A model generated the notes under the pieces. That model was not told the DNA's origin. It worked only from the letters and a program-made list of their open reading frames with translations, and did not search any database. DNA of 64,000 nt from positions 496,001 through 560,000 of the forward strand of contig NZ_QBDX01000001.1 of the NCBI RefSeq assembly GCF_003129605.1, written 5' to 3'. This document shows, piece after piece, positions 34,204 to 42,257 of this stretch. Origin of the DNA: Hyphobacterium indicum (GTDB taxonomy: Bacteria > Pseudomonadota > Alphaproteobacteria > Caulobacterales > Maricaulaceae). The stretch's first letter is position 1, and each line of letters begins with the position of its first letter. The position numbers and the translations under genes were made by a program.

Positions 34204-36174
34204 ATGGCGGGGACCAGCGTGTTCGGCTTGAAAATGACTGACAGGGCAGAGCGGAAGGCCGAAGAACAGGCCTCGAGAGCGCGCACCATCACCGAGGGCG
34301 CGCTGGAAGAGATCGACCGCGCCCGCATGAAGATATATTTCCGAACCGGGTTGTCGGCGGTTCCGCTCAATGTCGTCAACGGCCTCATACTCGGAGCCAT
34401 GATGTTGACCGCGGCACCGGTACTTCACGTTGGCGTCTGGTTCGTGACCGGTGTGTGTCTGGCGCTCTCGCGTTTCCTGTTGGCGAAGAATGCGATTGCG
34501 CTTGGCGGCCGGCTGCCCCCGCTCCGGGACAAGCTGTTTCTCCTTTTGTCCGCAATGTCCGGCTCGCTCTGGGGCGCGGCCTTTTTTCTGCTCCCCATGT
34601 CACAGATTTCTGTCGTTCATTTCGCGGTGGCATTTATCCTCGCGGGCATGACGGCAGGGGCTGCTCTGTCGTCTGCGACCCGCCCGATCGGTATCATTGC
34701 CTATAATGTGCCAGCAATATCGCTGGCGGCCGGATATATTGCCATGATCGGCACGCTTCCGGCTTACGGCCTGGCCGCGGTCCTTTTCCTCTATCTGGCC
34801 GTGACAATCCGTATCTCCAGTCAATACCGTAACACGCTGAAAGAAGCCTTCGAGGCCAATGCCTTGCTGGAGGGGGCCAAGCTGCGGGTCGAAACCCAGG
34901 CCAAGGCCCTGCGCGAGCTTGCCCGCCGCCATGAGCAGACGGCCCGCAAGGGCGAAGATGCGACCCGCGCCAAATCGGCTTTCCTCGCCGGTGTCAGTCA
35001 TGACATCAAGAATCCGCTCGCCGGCATTATCGGTGTTTCGCGCCGCCTGGCGGAAGACGAAACGCTGGATGCGGACACCCGCAAGAAAAACCGCCAGATC
35101 TATGATGCCGCAGAAATGCTGATGCGCTTTGTCGGCGATCTGCGCGATGTCTCCATCATCGAATCCGGACAGCTCAACCTGATGAATGGCGAGATTACCG
35201 CCGAGCGTCTGGCGCGTGATACCCGCATGCTGTGGGAACCCAAGGCCCGGGCCAAGGGGCTGCAATTCAATCTGACGCTGACCGGGGACAGCCAGCTCGT
35301 CCTGGCCGGTGATTCCGCCCGGCTGAAACAGATGCTGTTCACCTATATCCGCAACGCCCTGCGGTTTACGGCCAGCGGTCAGGTCGATGTTCGTCTCGAT
35401 GTCCAGATGAATGCCGGCAAAGCCCGTCTGAAAGCGGTCGTCGAGGATACCGGACGCGGGGTCCCGCGCGAAGCGGAAGGCCGGTTGTTCAAGAACTTCT
35501 TCGAATCCGATGCGGATGGCATCCGGGTCATGGACGGCACCGCGACCGGGCTCACCATCACCCGCCATCTCGCGGAAATGATGAATGGTGAAGTCGGATA
35601 TGAACGCCGCAAGGAGGGCGGATCCCACTTCTGGTTTGCCGTTCAGCTGACCAGCCTGGACAAGCATGAAAAGCGCAGCGGACCGGAAGCGGTCGACACC
35701 TCGCCCTCGGCCATTGAAGACGCCCCAACAACGCCGTCCCGTCAGAATGCGGCCGCCGCCAGCCTGCCCGGCCGCCCCTTGCGGGTCCTCGCAGCAGAGG
35801 ACAATGCCATCAACCGGACGGTCATTGAAGGCTTCCTCGTGGCCAAGGGCTGGTCGGTCGAATTTGCAGAAAACGGTGAACAGGCCGTGGAAGCTGCCAC
35901 CAACAGGGCCTTTGACCTCATTCTCATGGATATGCGCATGCCGGTCATGGACGGGCTCCAGGCCACGCGCGCCATCCGGGATTTGCCGTCCACAGCGGCG
36001 ATGACACCGATCATCGCCCTGACGGCCAATGCCCGCCGGGAGGATGAGGCCCAATGTCTCGCCGCCGGCATGGACGGCTTCATATCCAAGCCGATCGACA
36101 CCCAGCGCCTGTTTGACACCATTGCCGCGGTCATCAGCGATGGCAGTGGCGGATCCATCGCCCGGGCAAGCTAG
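34204..36174 (+). CDS. Hybrid sensor histidine kinase/response regulator
   Basis: A 656-residue hybrid kinase. The N-terminal 200 residues hold a cytosolic helix and about six hydrophobic segments, with no periplasmic sensor domain seen. A coiled coil leads to HisKA with His266 in FLAGVSHDIKNPLAG, then HATPase (RLKQMLFTYIRNALRFTASG; VVEDTGRGVPREAEG; an altered GTATGLTITRHLAEMM). The C-terminal receiver starts LRVLAAEDNAINRTVIEGFL with Asp576 in ILMDMRMPVMDG and Lys in GFISKPID. The start is uncertain: the ATG at 34204 has no ribosome site, while a GTG at 34219 follows GGGGA. No partner regulator or DNA-binding output lies next to it. Confidence 0.9.
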   Translation: MAGTSVFGLKMTDRAERKAEEQASRARTITEGALEEIDRARMKIYFRTGLSAVPLNVVNGLILGAMMLTAAPVLHVGVWFVTGVCLALSRFLLAKNAIALGGRLPPLRDKLFLLLSAMSGSLWGAAFFLLPMSQISVVHFAVAFILAGMTAGAALSSATRPIGIIAYNVPAISLAAGYIAMIGTLPAYGLAAVLFLYLAVTIRISSQYRNTLKEAFEANALLEGAKLRVETQAKALRELARRHEQTARKGEDATRAKSAFLAGVSHDIKNPLAGIIGVSRRLAEDETLDADTRKKNRQIYDAAEMLMRFVGDLRDVSIIESGQLNLMNGEITAERLARDTRMLWEPKARAKGLQFNLTLTGDSQLVLAGDSARLKQMLFTYIRNALRFTASGQVDVRLDVQMNAGKARLKAVVEDTGRGVPREAEGRLFKNFFESDADGIRVMDGTATGLTITRHLAEMMNGEVGYERRKEGGSHFWFAVQLTSLDKHEKRSGPEAVDTSPSAIEDAPTTPSRQNAAAASLPGRPLRVLAAEDNAINRTVIEGFLVAKGWSVEFAENGEQAVEAATNRAFDLILMDMRMPVMDGLQATRAIRDLPSTAAMTPIIALTANARREDEAQCLAAGMDGFISKPIDTQRLFDTIAAVISDGSGGSIARAS

Positions 36175-36491
36175 CCAAGCGTTTCCGAGCGCACCCAGTC
36201 GAGAAAGCCCGCAGAGCTGCCATCCGGCTCGACCAGCCATTCCAGTATGGCCGGTTCCTCATAGGGATGCAGCGCCTTGATGCGTTCCGTGCATTCCGCT
36301 GCCCGCGCCGTCTTCAATATCATCACCCACTCGGCCTCGGCCTGCATCTTCCCCTTCCATTGATAAAAGGAGGTTCCGCCGGGCAACAGGTTGGCGCAGG
36401 CAATCAGGCGCGCTTCCAGCAGCTTCCCGGCTGCCGTTCGCGCGCTCTCTTCATCCGGCCAGGTGGTATAGATGAGGCTGACATCTGACAT
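36171..36491 (-). CDS. cutA: Divalent-cation tolerance protein CutA
   Basis: A 106-residue trimeric ferredoxin-like protein of the CutA1 family, linked to copper tolerance although the molecular role is debated. The sequence starts MSDVSLIYTTWPDEESARTA, contains LIACANLLPGGTSFYQWKGK and ends with the family signature HPYEEPAILEWLVE. I chose the ATG at 36491 by alignment with the family N-terminus; a start at 36539 would add 16 residues and lies inside the promoter of queC. The stop overlaps the end of the convergent kinase gene by four bases. Confidence 0.93.
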   Translation of the reverse strand: MSDVSLIYTTWPDEESARTAAGKLLEARLIACANLLPGGTSFYQWKGKMQAEAEWVMILKTARAAECTERIKALHPYEEPAILEWLVEPDGSSAGFLDWVRSETLG

Positions 36492-36522
36492 GGCGGCAGT
36501 TTTAGCCTTATAAGGCCGGGCT

Positions 36523-37233
36523 ATGAAGTCAGATGACACACCTTCCGCGCTGGTATTGTTTTCCGGGGGTCAGGATTCCGCCACGGCACTGGCCTGGGCG
36601 CTGGAAAACCATGCCCGTGTGGAAACCATCGGCTTTGCCTATGGCCAGCGCCATGAGGTCGAGCTGGAAGCGCGTCAACGCGTGCGCACGGCGCTCGCCG
36701 GCCTTGATCCGGTCTGGGCCGGACGGCTGGGGCCGGACCAGGTGGTGGATCTGTCCGGCTATGGCGCTCTGGCGGAAAGCGCATTGACGGCAGAAATGGA
36801 AATCGAGTGCAAACAGGGGGGCCTGCCGTCAACCTTTGTGCCGGGCCGCAATCTGGTCTTCCTGACCGTTGCATCCGCCCTCGCTTACCGGCGTGGCCTT
36901 GACCGTCTCGTCGGGGGCATGTGTGAAACCGATTATTCGGGCTATCCCGATTGCCGCCGCGAGACCATTGATGCCGCCCAGGCCATGATTTCGCTCGGCC
37001 TCGACCGTCCGATGCCCATCGAAACGCCCCTGATGTTCCTGACCAAGGGTGGGACATGGGCGCTGGCGCATCAGCTCGGCGGCGACCGCCTGATCGAGAT
37101 CATCGTTGAAGACACCCATACCTGTTATCTCGGTGACCGCTCGCACCGCCATGACTGGGGCTATGGCTGCGGCGTCTGCCCGGCCTGTGAATTGCGGGCC
37201 CGGGGGTGGGTGGAGTGGCAGGCACGGACATGA
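36523..37233 (+). CDS. queC: 7-cyano-7-deazaguanine synthase QueC
   Basis: QueC converts CDG to preQ0, using ATP and ammonia, in queuosine biosynthesis. The PP-loop SGGQDSAT is at residues 14-21. [20 protein letters not shown] and the zinc-binding cluster of four Cys ([20 protein letters not shown], then ACELR) are intact. The ATG at 36523 starts 32 bases from the divergent cutA. queE overlaps its stop by four bases (ATGA). The QueD and QueF steps are not in the window. Confidence 0.95.
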   Translation: MKSDDTPSALVLFSGGQDSATALAWALENHARVETIGFAYGQRHEVELEARQRVRTALAGLDPVWAGRLGPDQVVDLSGYGALAESALTAEMEIECKQGGLPSTFVPGRNLVFLTVASALAYRRGLDRLVGGMCETDYSGYPDCRRETIDAAQAMISLGLDRPMPIETPLMFLTKGGTWALAHQLGGDRLIEIIVEDTHTCYLGDRSHRHDWGYGCGVCPACELRARGWVEWQART

Positions 37234-37859
37234 CCTATGCGGTGAAAGAGATATTCCTGACCGTTCAGGGCGAAGGCGGTCAGGCCGGGCGTCCGGCGGT
37301 CTTCTGCCGCTTTGCCGGCTGTAATCTCTGGTCCGGGCTGGAACGCGACCGGGCGAACGCCGTCTGTAATTTCTGTGACACGGATTTTGTCGGCACGGAC
37401 GGGCCGGGCGGTGGCAAGTTCAAGACAGCCGGCGCTCTGGCAGAGGCCGTCGCCGCGCAGTGGCCGGGCGGGGGTAAGCCGCTGGTCGTGTGCACCGGCG
37501 GTGAGCCGCTGCTGCAGCTTGATGCGCCGCTGATTGCCGCCTTCAAGGGCGCCGGTTTCGAGATCGCGGTAGAAAGCAATGGCACGCTGAAAGCGCCGGC
37601 CGGCATTGACTGGCTGACGGTCAGCCCCAAGGCGGAGGCCCGGATCATCCAGACCAGCGGCGAGGAATTGAAACTCGTCTACCCGCAGCCGGGTGTCGAT
37701 CCGGCCCGGTTTGAAGGCCTCGATTTCAGGCGCTTCTCGCTTCAGCCGATGGACGGGCCGGACCAGATGAAGAATGCGCAGGCAGCGTTTGAATACTGCC
37801 TGGCGCATCCTCAATGGTCATTGAGCCTGCAGACCCACAAATGGATCGGCGCGCCCTGA
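37230..37859 (+). CDS. queE: 7-carboxy-7-deazaguanine synthase QueE
   Basis: A radical-SAM enzyme making CDG from carboxytetrahydropterin. The iron-sulphur cysteines are Cys31, Cys46 and Cys49 (CX14CX2C), in [12 protein letters not shown] and [10 protein letters not shown]. The long CX14C insert is the QueE variant found in many proteobacteria. [13 protein letters not shown] is the SAM-binding GGEP motif. The ATG at 37230 overlaps the queC stop; 209 residues. QueC and QueE act in succession, so coupling is functional. Confidence 0.94.
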   Translation: MTYAVKEIFLTVQGEGGQAGRPAVFCRFAGCNLWSGLERDRANAVCNFCDTDFVGTDGPGGGKFKTAGALAEAVAAQWPGGGKPLVVCTGGEPLLQLDAPLIAAFKGAGFEIAVESNGTLKAPAGIDWLTVSPKAEARIIQTSGEELKLVYPQPGVDPARFEGLDFRRFSLQPMDGPDQMKNAQAAFEYCLAHPQWSLSLQTHKWIGAP

Positions 37860-37866
37860 CAGAGGG

Positions 37867-38412
37867 CTATGAGCCGGAATTCACCGCATCACGGAGGCTG
37901 GCGGCCAGCCGTGAGGAAAAGCGGTCGAATGTCCGGTTGGTGTCGGTCCAGACATTGGCAAATTGCGCATCCTGGATGCTGGGCGTCGTCCAGCTGTATT
38001 CATACGTTGCCACTAGCGAACCATCCGCAGCGCGCAGTTCGGCCATCACATGGGCACCGCCACGGCCATAGCTCTGGAAGCTGAGCCCGGACGTTCCGCC
38101 TTGCTGTGCCATGGTCGGGCGATTGGGCGTGGCATCCTCGATCACGACATGCAGCGTTGCGCTGCCTTCGCCGTCGGCCAGAAGCGCCGCCTCGCGCAGC
38201 TCGCGCTGCAGGTCGGATGACAGCGTCCGGATCAGACGGTCGAATTCGCGCGCGCCATACTCGTCGCGCTTGGCCTCCAGCGTTTCACCAATGGTGATAT
38301 CCGCCAGGCTGACGGGCCCGGTGGGCGTGGCTGAATAGGATGCCGAAAGGCCCTGGGCGAAAACCGGTGCCGCAAACAGCACCGCTGCCAGAGCCGATAT
38401 GAGATAACGCAT
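37867..38412 (-). CDS. Exported protein of unknown function
   Basis: A 181-residue exported protein. The signal peptide is MRYLISALAAVLFAAPVFA-Q. The mature part has ITIGETLEAKRDEYGAREFD, a likely helix (DRLIRTLSSDLQRELREA), a strand-rich core (ATLHVVIEDATPNRPT; LSFQSYGRGGAHVMAELRAA) and a C-terminal helix (TDTNRTFDRFSSRLAASLRD). The pattern resembles small outer-membrane-associated proteins of the DUF3313-like type, but I cannot assign a function. Its stop faces queE eight bases away. A small lipoprotein gene lies upstream in the same direction. Confidence 0.7.
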   Translation of the reverse strand: MRYLISALAAVLFAAPVFAQGLSASYSATPTGPVSLADITIGETLEAKRDEYGAREFDRLIRTLSSDLQRELREAALLADGEGSATLHVVIEDATPNRPTMAQQGGTSGLSFQSYGRGGAHVMAELRAADGSLVATYEYSWTTPSIQDAQFANVWTDTNRTFDRFSSRLAASLRDAVNSGS

Positions 38413-38483
38413 GGTAAGTCTCCTGATCGTCGGCCTGTCCCCGTGATTATAACCATAACAGAGGAATCAGGCGCTGTCAGGAA

Positions 38484-38720
38484 CTACTCGCGATCATGAT
38501 CATGATCGTGATCGTGATCGTCGTCATCATCTTCGCCATCACCGGGAATGGCGGTGCGGACAACAGCACTGCCGACATTGCCCGCGGTTTCCAGCGCCGT
38601 GCCGGTGGTGCGGACGGCGGTTTCGGCGACCATCGATGTGGCACCGATCACCAGGCAACCGGACAGCGCCGGTGCGGCGAGCAGAAGCGAAAGAACAACA
38701 GATATACGCCGCGCGGTCAT
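38484..38720 (-). CDS. Small lipoprotein with acidic His-Asp tail
   Basis: A 78-residue lipoprotein. The lipobox LSGC is at residues 19-22 after a signal sequence (RRISVVLSLLLAAPALSGC). The mature part is a short Ala/Thr-rich helix repeat (ETAVRTTGTALETAGNVGSA) followed by a tail of alternating Asp and His (DDDDDHDHDHDHDRE). The tail suggests divalent metal binding; this is inference. It is encoded by a six-base repeat that would allow length change by slippage. The ATG at 38720 follows GGAG. It may be co-transcribed with the exported protein downstream; no known family. Confidence 0.7.
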   Translation of the reverse strand: MTARRISVVLSLLLAAPALSGCLVIGATSMVAETAVRTTGTALETAGNVGSAVVRTAIPGDGEDDDDDHDHDHDHDRE

Positions 38721-38795
38721 GGGACACTCCATATCAGACGGTCATTATGATGGTGCGGCAGGGATTCACAAAGCGTGAAGACGCCGGCATCCTTG

Positions 38796-40148
38796 TCAGT
38801 CTTTCCGGATCCGCACCGAAACCGGCTCGCCGCCGCGGAAATGGATGTCGCGCTGCGGGAAAGGGAAGTTGACGCCATTTTCGGTGAAGGCTTTCCAGAT
38901 GGCGAGCAGGACTTCACTCGAGACATTGTTCACACCCTGCCCCGGATCGGCAATCCAGAAGCGGATTTCCAGATCGATGGAATTATCGCCGAAGCCGCGC
39001 AGAAGGCATTTCGGTGCCGGCGAGTTGAGCACACGCGGCACCGTCTTGGAGGCTTCGACGGCCAGTTCCATCGCCGTCGGGATATCGGTGGTATAATCGA
39101 CGCCGATCATGCGCTTGATCCGCACGGCATGGTCGGAAAAGGACCAGTTGATCACCTTGGTGGTGATGAATTCCTCATTGGGAATCAGGTGCTCCATACC
39201 GTCGCGTGTGATGACCGAGGCAAAGCGCATGCCCAGCGAATTCACCCGGCCATAGGTGTCTTCCAGTGTGATGACATCGCCCGGCTTGATGGAACGGTCG
39301 AGCAGCAGGATCACACCCGAGACGAGGTTTGAGAAGATTTTCTGCAGCCCGAAGCCGATCCCGAGACCCACGGCACCGGAGAAGATGGCCAGCGCACCCA
39401 GCGGAATACCGAGACTGGACAGCGCCAGCAGGATGGCCGACGCAAGCAGCGTCACTTGCACCGATTTGCCGATCAGCAATCGCGCAGACGGATTCAGGCT
39501 GGGCAGCTTGTTGATGCGGGCCGAGAGGATGGCGGCAATCCGCGAGGCGACCCAGTAGAGCACGACCAGCAAAACCAGCGCCTGGATGGCGGACATGACG
39601 GAGACCCGGCCGCCGCCGACGCTGACCCCCAGCGAGTCCAGAAAGCCGGTTGTCGGATCCAGCCAGCCCACGATATTCATGGCGGCAATCGTCCAGCTCA
39701 TGATCGCCGCTGTCCGCGACCAGAAGGGCTCGGCGATAAAGCCGGTGATGGCCCGGATCACCGCCCATGCCCCGACGAGATTCGCCGCCAGCCGGACCCA
39801 GAAAAACTCCATGTCGAGCTGTTGCAGGGTAAACAGCACCGCCGACAGGAATACCCAGCTCAATGCCGGTCCGAGTACAGGCGCCAGCAGGCGGACCGCA
39901 TCGGCGCGCACGCGCCGCAGAAATCCCAAGCTGAACAGGCGTTGCAAGAGATTCGCGACCGGCTTGCGTACCGCGAAGGCCAGAAGGATGCCGACGACAA
40001 TCGTGCCGGCCTGCACGCCGAATTCGACGCTGAGCATTTCCGAGCGCAGCCACTCCCACAGCGATTCCAGCCGGCTGCGCCAGAGCGCCGGGTCGGTGAG
40101 CTGTTCGAGATCGGGTGTCTCGATTGTCGGAGGCGGATTGGTGGCCAT
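38796..40148 (-). CDS. MscS-family mechanosensitive ion channel
   Basis: A 450-residue MscS-like channel with an enlarged N-terminal membrane part: about five hydrophobic segments precede the pore. The pore helix and the beta domain are recognised in LSSLGIPLGALAIFSGAVGL, GIGFGLQKIFSNLVSGVILL, RSIKPGDVITLEDTYGRVNS and the C-terminal RIKRMIGVDYTTDIPTAMEL and PFPQRDIHFRGG. It should gate under membrane tension and act with MscL in osmotic protection. It is 42 bases from the amidotransferase-like gene and in the same direction, so it may be co-transcribed with the moxR cluster. Confidence 0.92.
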   Translation of the reverse strand: MATNPPPTIETPDLEQLTDPALWRSRLESLWEWLRSEMLSVEFGVQAGTIVVGILLAFAVRKPVANLLQRLFSLGFLRRVRADAVRLLAPVLGPALSWVFLSAVLFTLQQLDMEFFWVRLAANLVGAWAVIRAITGFIAEPFWSRTAAIMSWTIAAMNIVGWLDPTTGFLDSLGVSVGGGRVSVMSAIQALVLLVVLYWVASRIAAILSARINKLPSLNPSARLLIGKSVQVTLLASAILLALSSLGIPLGALAIFSGAVGLGIGFGLQKIFSNLVSGVILLLDRSIKPGDVITLEDTYGRVNSLGMRFASVITRDGMEHLIPNEEFITTKVINWSFSDHAVRIKRMIGVDYTTDIPTAMELAVEASKTVPRVLNSPAPKCLLRGFGDNSIDLEIRFWIADPGQGVNNVSSEVLLAIWKAFTENGVNFPFPQRDIHFRGGEPVSVRIRKD

Positions 40149-40190
40149 GAATCAGAAAGATAGGCCGGAATACGGGGTAACGTCGAGGGG

Positions 40191-42257
40191 CTATTGACCT
40201 TCGCGCCGCCAACCCCAGCCAAGGGCCGCCACGATGAGTAGCAGGAGCGGCAGGGCCGGCAGAAGCGGCGTGCGTTCCGCACCGCGCACGATATAGCGCT
40301 CATTGCGTTGCAGCCCGTACCAGTTGCGTCCGGCGGCGTCCGCCCCGGCCCGGGTGCGCCGCATGCCCGGCAGATCCGGAGCTTCGCCTGTGCCGAGGGC
40401 GTAACTGCCGCCGCCCGTGGCGCGGACAAGCGGCTGTATCACCTCCTGCGTCGGGCGCAGATTGGCGTATTCCTGCGGATTGAGCGGACCCAGCGCCGCA
40501 ACAGCGGTCAGATCCCCCGAGCGCAGGCGCACCAGGCCGGATTGTTCTTCGGCCCCGGTCGTGGCCGAGAAGCGTCCGGGCTCGCCGGTGGCGGTCATGT
40601 CCAGCGTTTCGGTCCGCCCGGACGGCCATTCCAGCTCCAGTGGCGGCGGCGCATCTGACAGCGTGGTGCGTTCGGCCATCAGCTGACCGTTGAAGGCAGA
40701 CGCGGACAGGCGCTCTTCATCCAGCTCGGGCTCGCCCATCAGCCAGTGCGCCACGCGGCGGAACATTTCGCCATGCGGGCCTCCGCCCTGATAGCCGCGT
40801 GCCCACAGCCAGCTCTGATCCGACAGCAGGATGGCCGAGCGTCCCTGTCCGGCGCGGGCCAGCACCAGTAAGGGACCGCCATCCGGCGCTTCAAGCAGGG
40901 TCTCCCCGCCCAGCACGGAGGCATCAATCCGGCGGAACCATTCCCCCCACGGGTCTTCGCCTTCCGCCGGAGCCAGATTGGCGGTGACCGGATGCCGTGC
41001 ACCGGCTTCGGTGATTCCCGGGCGATAGGCCCCGGTCGCAATGACACCTGTGGGCCGCGCCGGTAGAACCGCCGCCAGCGGAGAGCGGTAGATCGAGGTC
41101 GCCTGCCCGAAGGGCGGACCGGCCGTGACCAGCAAGGCGCCGCCATTGTCGACATAGCGGGAGATGTAGTCGAAATAGAGGGGCGGAATGAGCTGCCGGC
41201 GCCGGTAACGGTCGAAAATCACCAGATCGAATTCGTCCAGGCGTTCCTCGAACAATTCGCGGGTCGGGAAGGGGATCAGGGACAATTCATCCACCGGCGT
41301 GGAATCCACCGCTTCCGGCGGGCGCAGAATGGTGAAATGCACCAGATCAACGGACGGATCGGATTTCAGAAGGTCGCGCCAGGTGCGCGCGCCATTATGC
41401 GGTTCACCCGTGACCAGCAACACCCGCAGCCGGTCGCGCACACCGGTCACGGAGACCGCCGCGCGATTGTTGATCAGGGATAATTCCTCACGGCCCGGCT
41501 CGACCTCGATCTCGATCACATTCGCGCCGCGATGCTCGACCGGGGCCGTGACCGTTGTGTCGGTACCAATGGTGATACGGGCTGTCTGCGGGTCACCGCC
41601 ATCCACCCGGAAGGTCAGCGTCGCGGTCCCCGTCATCGCATCGTCTTCGACACGGATCACGAATTCGGCCGGCTCGTTGACCAGGCCATAGCGCGGCGCT
41701 TCAACAATCACCAGACGCCGGTCGCCCTGGCCGGGATCGCCGGTCAGCAGGTGATGAACCGGCGCGGCAATGTCCAGCGCGTCAACATTCTCCGGCATGT
41801 CATGAACGCGGCCATCGGACGCGATGATGATGCCGGCGAGACGGTCGCGCGGAATACCGGCCAGCGCCGCCTGCACGGCATCCATGGCCAGCGTGCCATC
41901 GGGGTCATTTCCGATCTCCGCCTCGACCAGTTCCAGTTCCGGATCCGCTGCGGCTCGGGCGCGCAGATCCGCCAGGGCAGCGTCTGCGGCCTCGCTGCGG
42001 CCGGGAATATCCATGGAATCCGAGCGGTCGATCACGGCCAGTGCGATATCCGGCAGGGCTTCACGCTCCTCCTCGACCAGGGACGGATTCATCAGGACGG
42101 CCGAAATCAGCAGGATCGACAGGCTGCGCCACAGCCAGCCATTCAGGCGGCGGATCGCACCGGCACCGGTAACGGCCAGCGCAAGCACGGCCAGCGACCC
42201 GATGACCCAGGCAGGGATGAGCGGCGCAAAGTCCAGCGTGGTGGCCGCGACACTCAT
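40191..42257 (-). CDS. Membrane protein with class I amidotransferase-like domain, moxR cluster
   Basis: A 688-residue protein of unknown function. Two N-terminal hydrophobic helices precede a VWA-like region (LPDIALAVIDRSDSMDIPGR) and an Ig/beta-sandwich section; the middle has an amidotransferase-like fold (RLRVLLVTGEPHNGARTWRD; FDLVIFDRYRRR; RYVDNGGALLVTAGPPFG) and a single membrane helix ends it. There is no catalytic Cys in the expected place, so it is probably a non-enzymatic relative. Its ATG overlaps the DUF4159 stop, so it is part of the moxR-DUF58-DUF4159 operon found in other alphaproteobacteria. Confidence 0.75.
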   Translation of the reverse strand: MSVAATTLDFAPLIPAWVIGSLAVLALAVTGAGAIRRLNGWLWRSLSILLISAVLMNPSLVEEEREALPDIALAVIDRSDSMDIPGRSEAADAALADLRARAAADPELELVEAEIGNDPDGTLAMDAVQAALAGIPRDRLAGIIIASDGRVHDMPENVDALDIAAPVHHLLTGDPGQGDRRLVIVEAPRYGLVNEPAEFVIRVEDDAMTGTATLTFRVDGGDPQTARITIGTDTTVTAPVEHRGANVIEIEVEPGREELSLINNRAAVSVTGVRDRLRVLLVTGEPHNGARTWRDLLKSDPSVDLVHFTILRPPEAVDSTPVDELSLIPFPTRELFEERLDEFDLVIFDRYRRRQLIPPLYFDYISRYVDNGGALLVTAGPPFGQATSIYRSPLAAVLPARPTGVIATGAYRPGITEAGARHPVTANLAPAEGEDPWGEWFRRIDASVLGGETLLEAPDGGPLLVLARAGQGRSAILLSDQSWLWARGYQGGGPHGEMFRRVAHWLMGEPELDEERLSASAFNGQLMAERTTLSDAPPPLELEWPSGRTETLDMTATGEPGRFSATTGAEEQSGLVRLRSGDLTAVAALGPLNPQEYANLRPTQEVIQPLVRATGGGSYALGTGEAPDLPGMRRTRAGADAAGRNWYGLQRNERYIVRGAERTPLLPALPLLLLIVAALGWGWRREGQ

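Noticed and set aside
34600-36240. A 546-residue leftward open frame opposite the hybrid kinase
   Set aside because: Antisense to conserved kinase and receiver domains, and no coherent motif.
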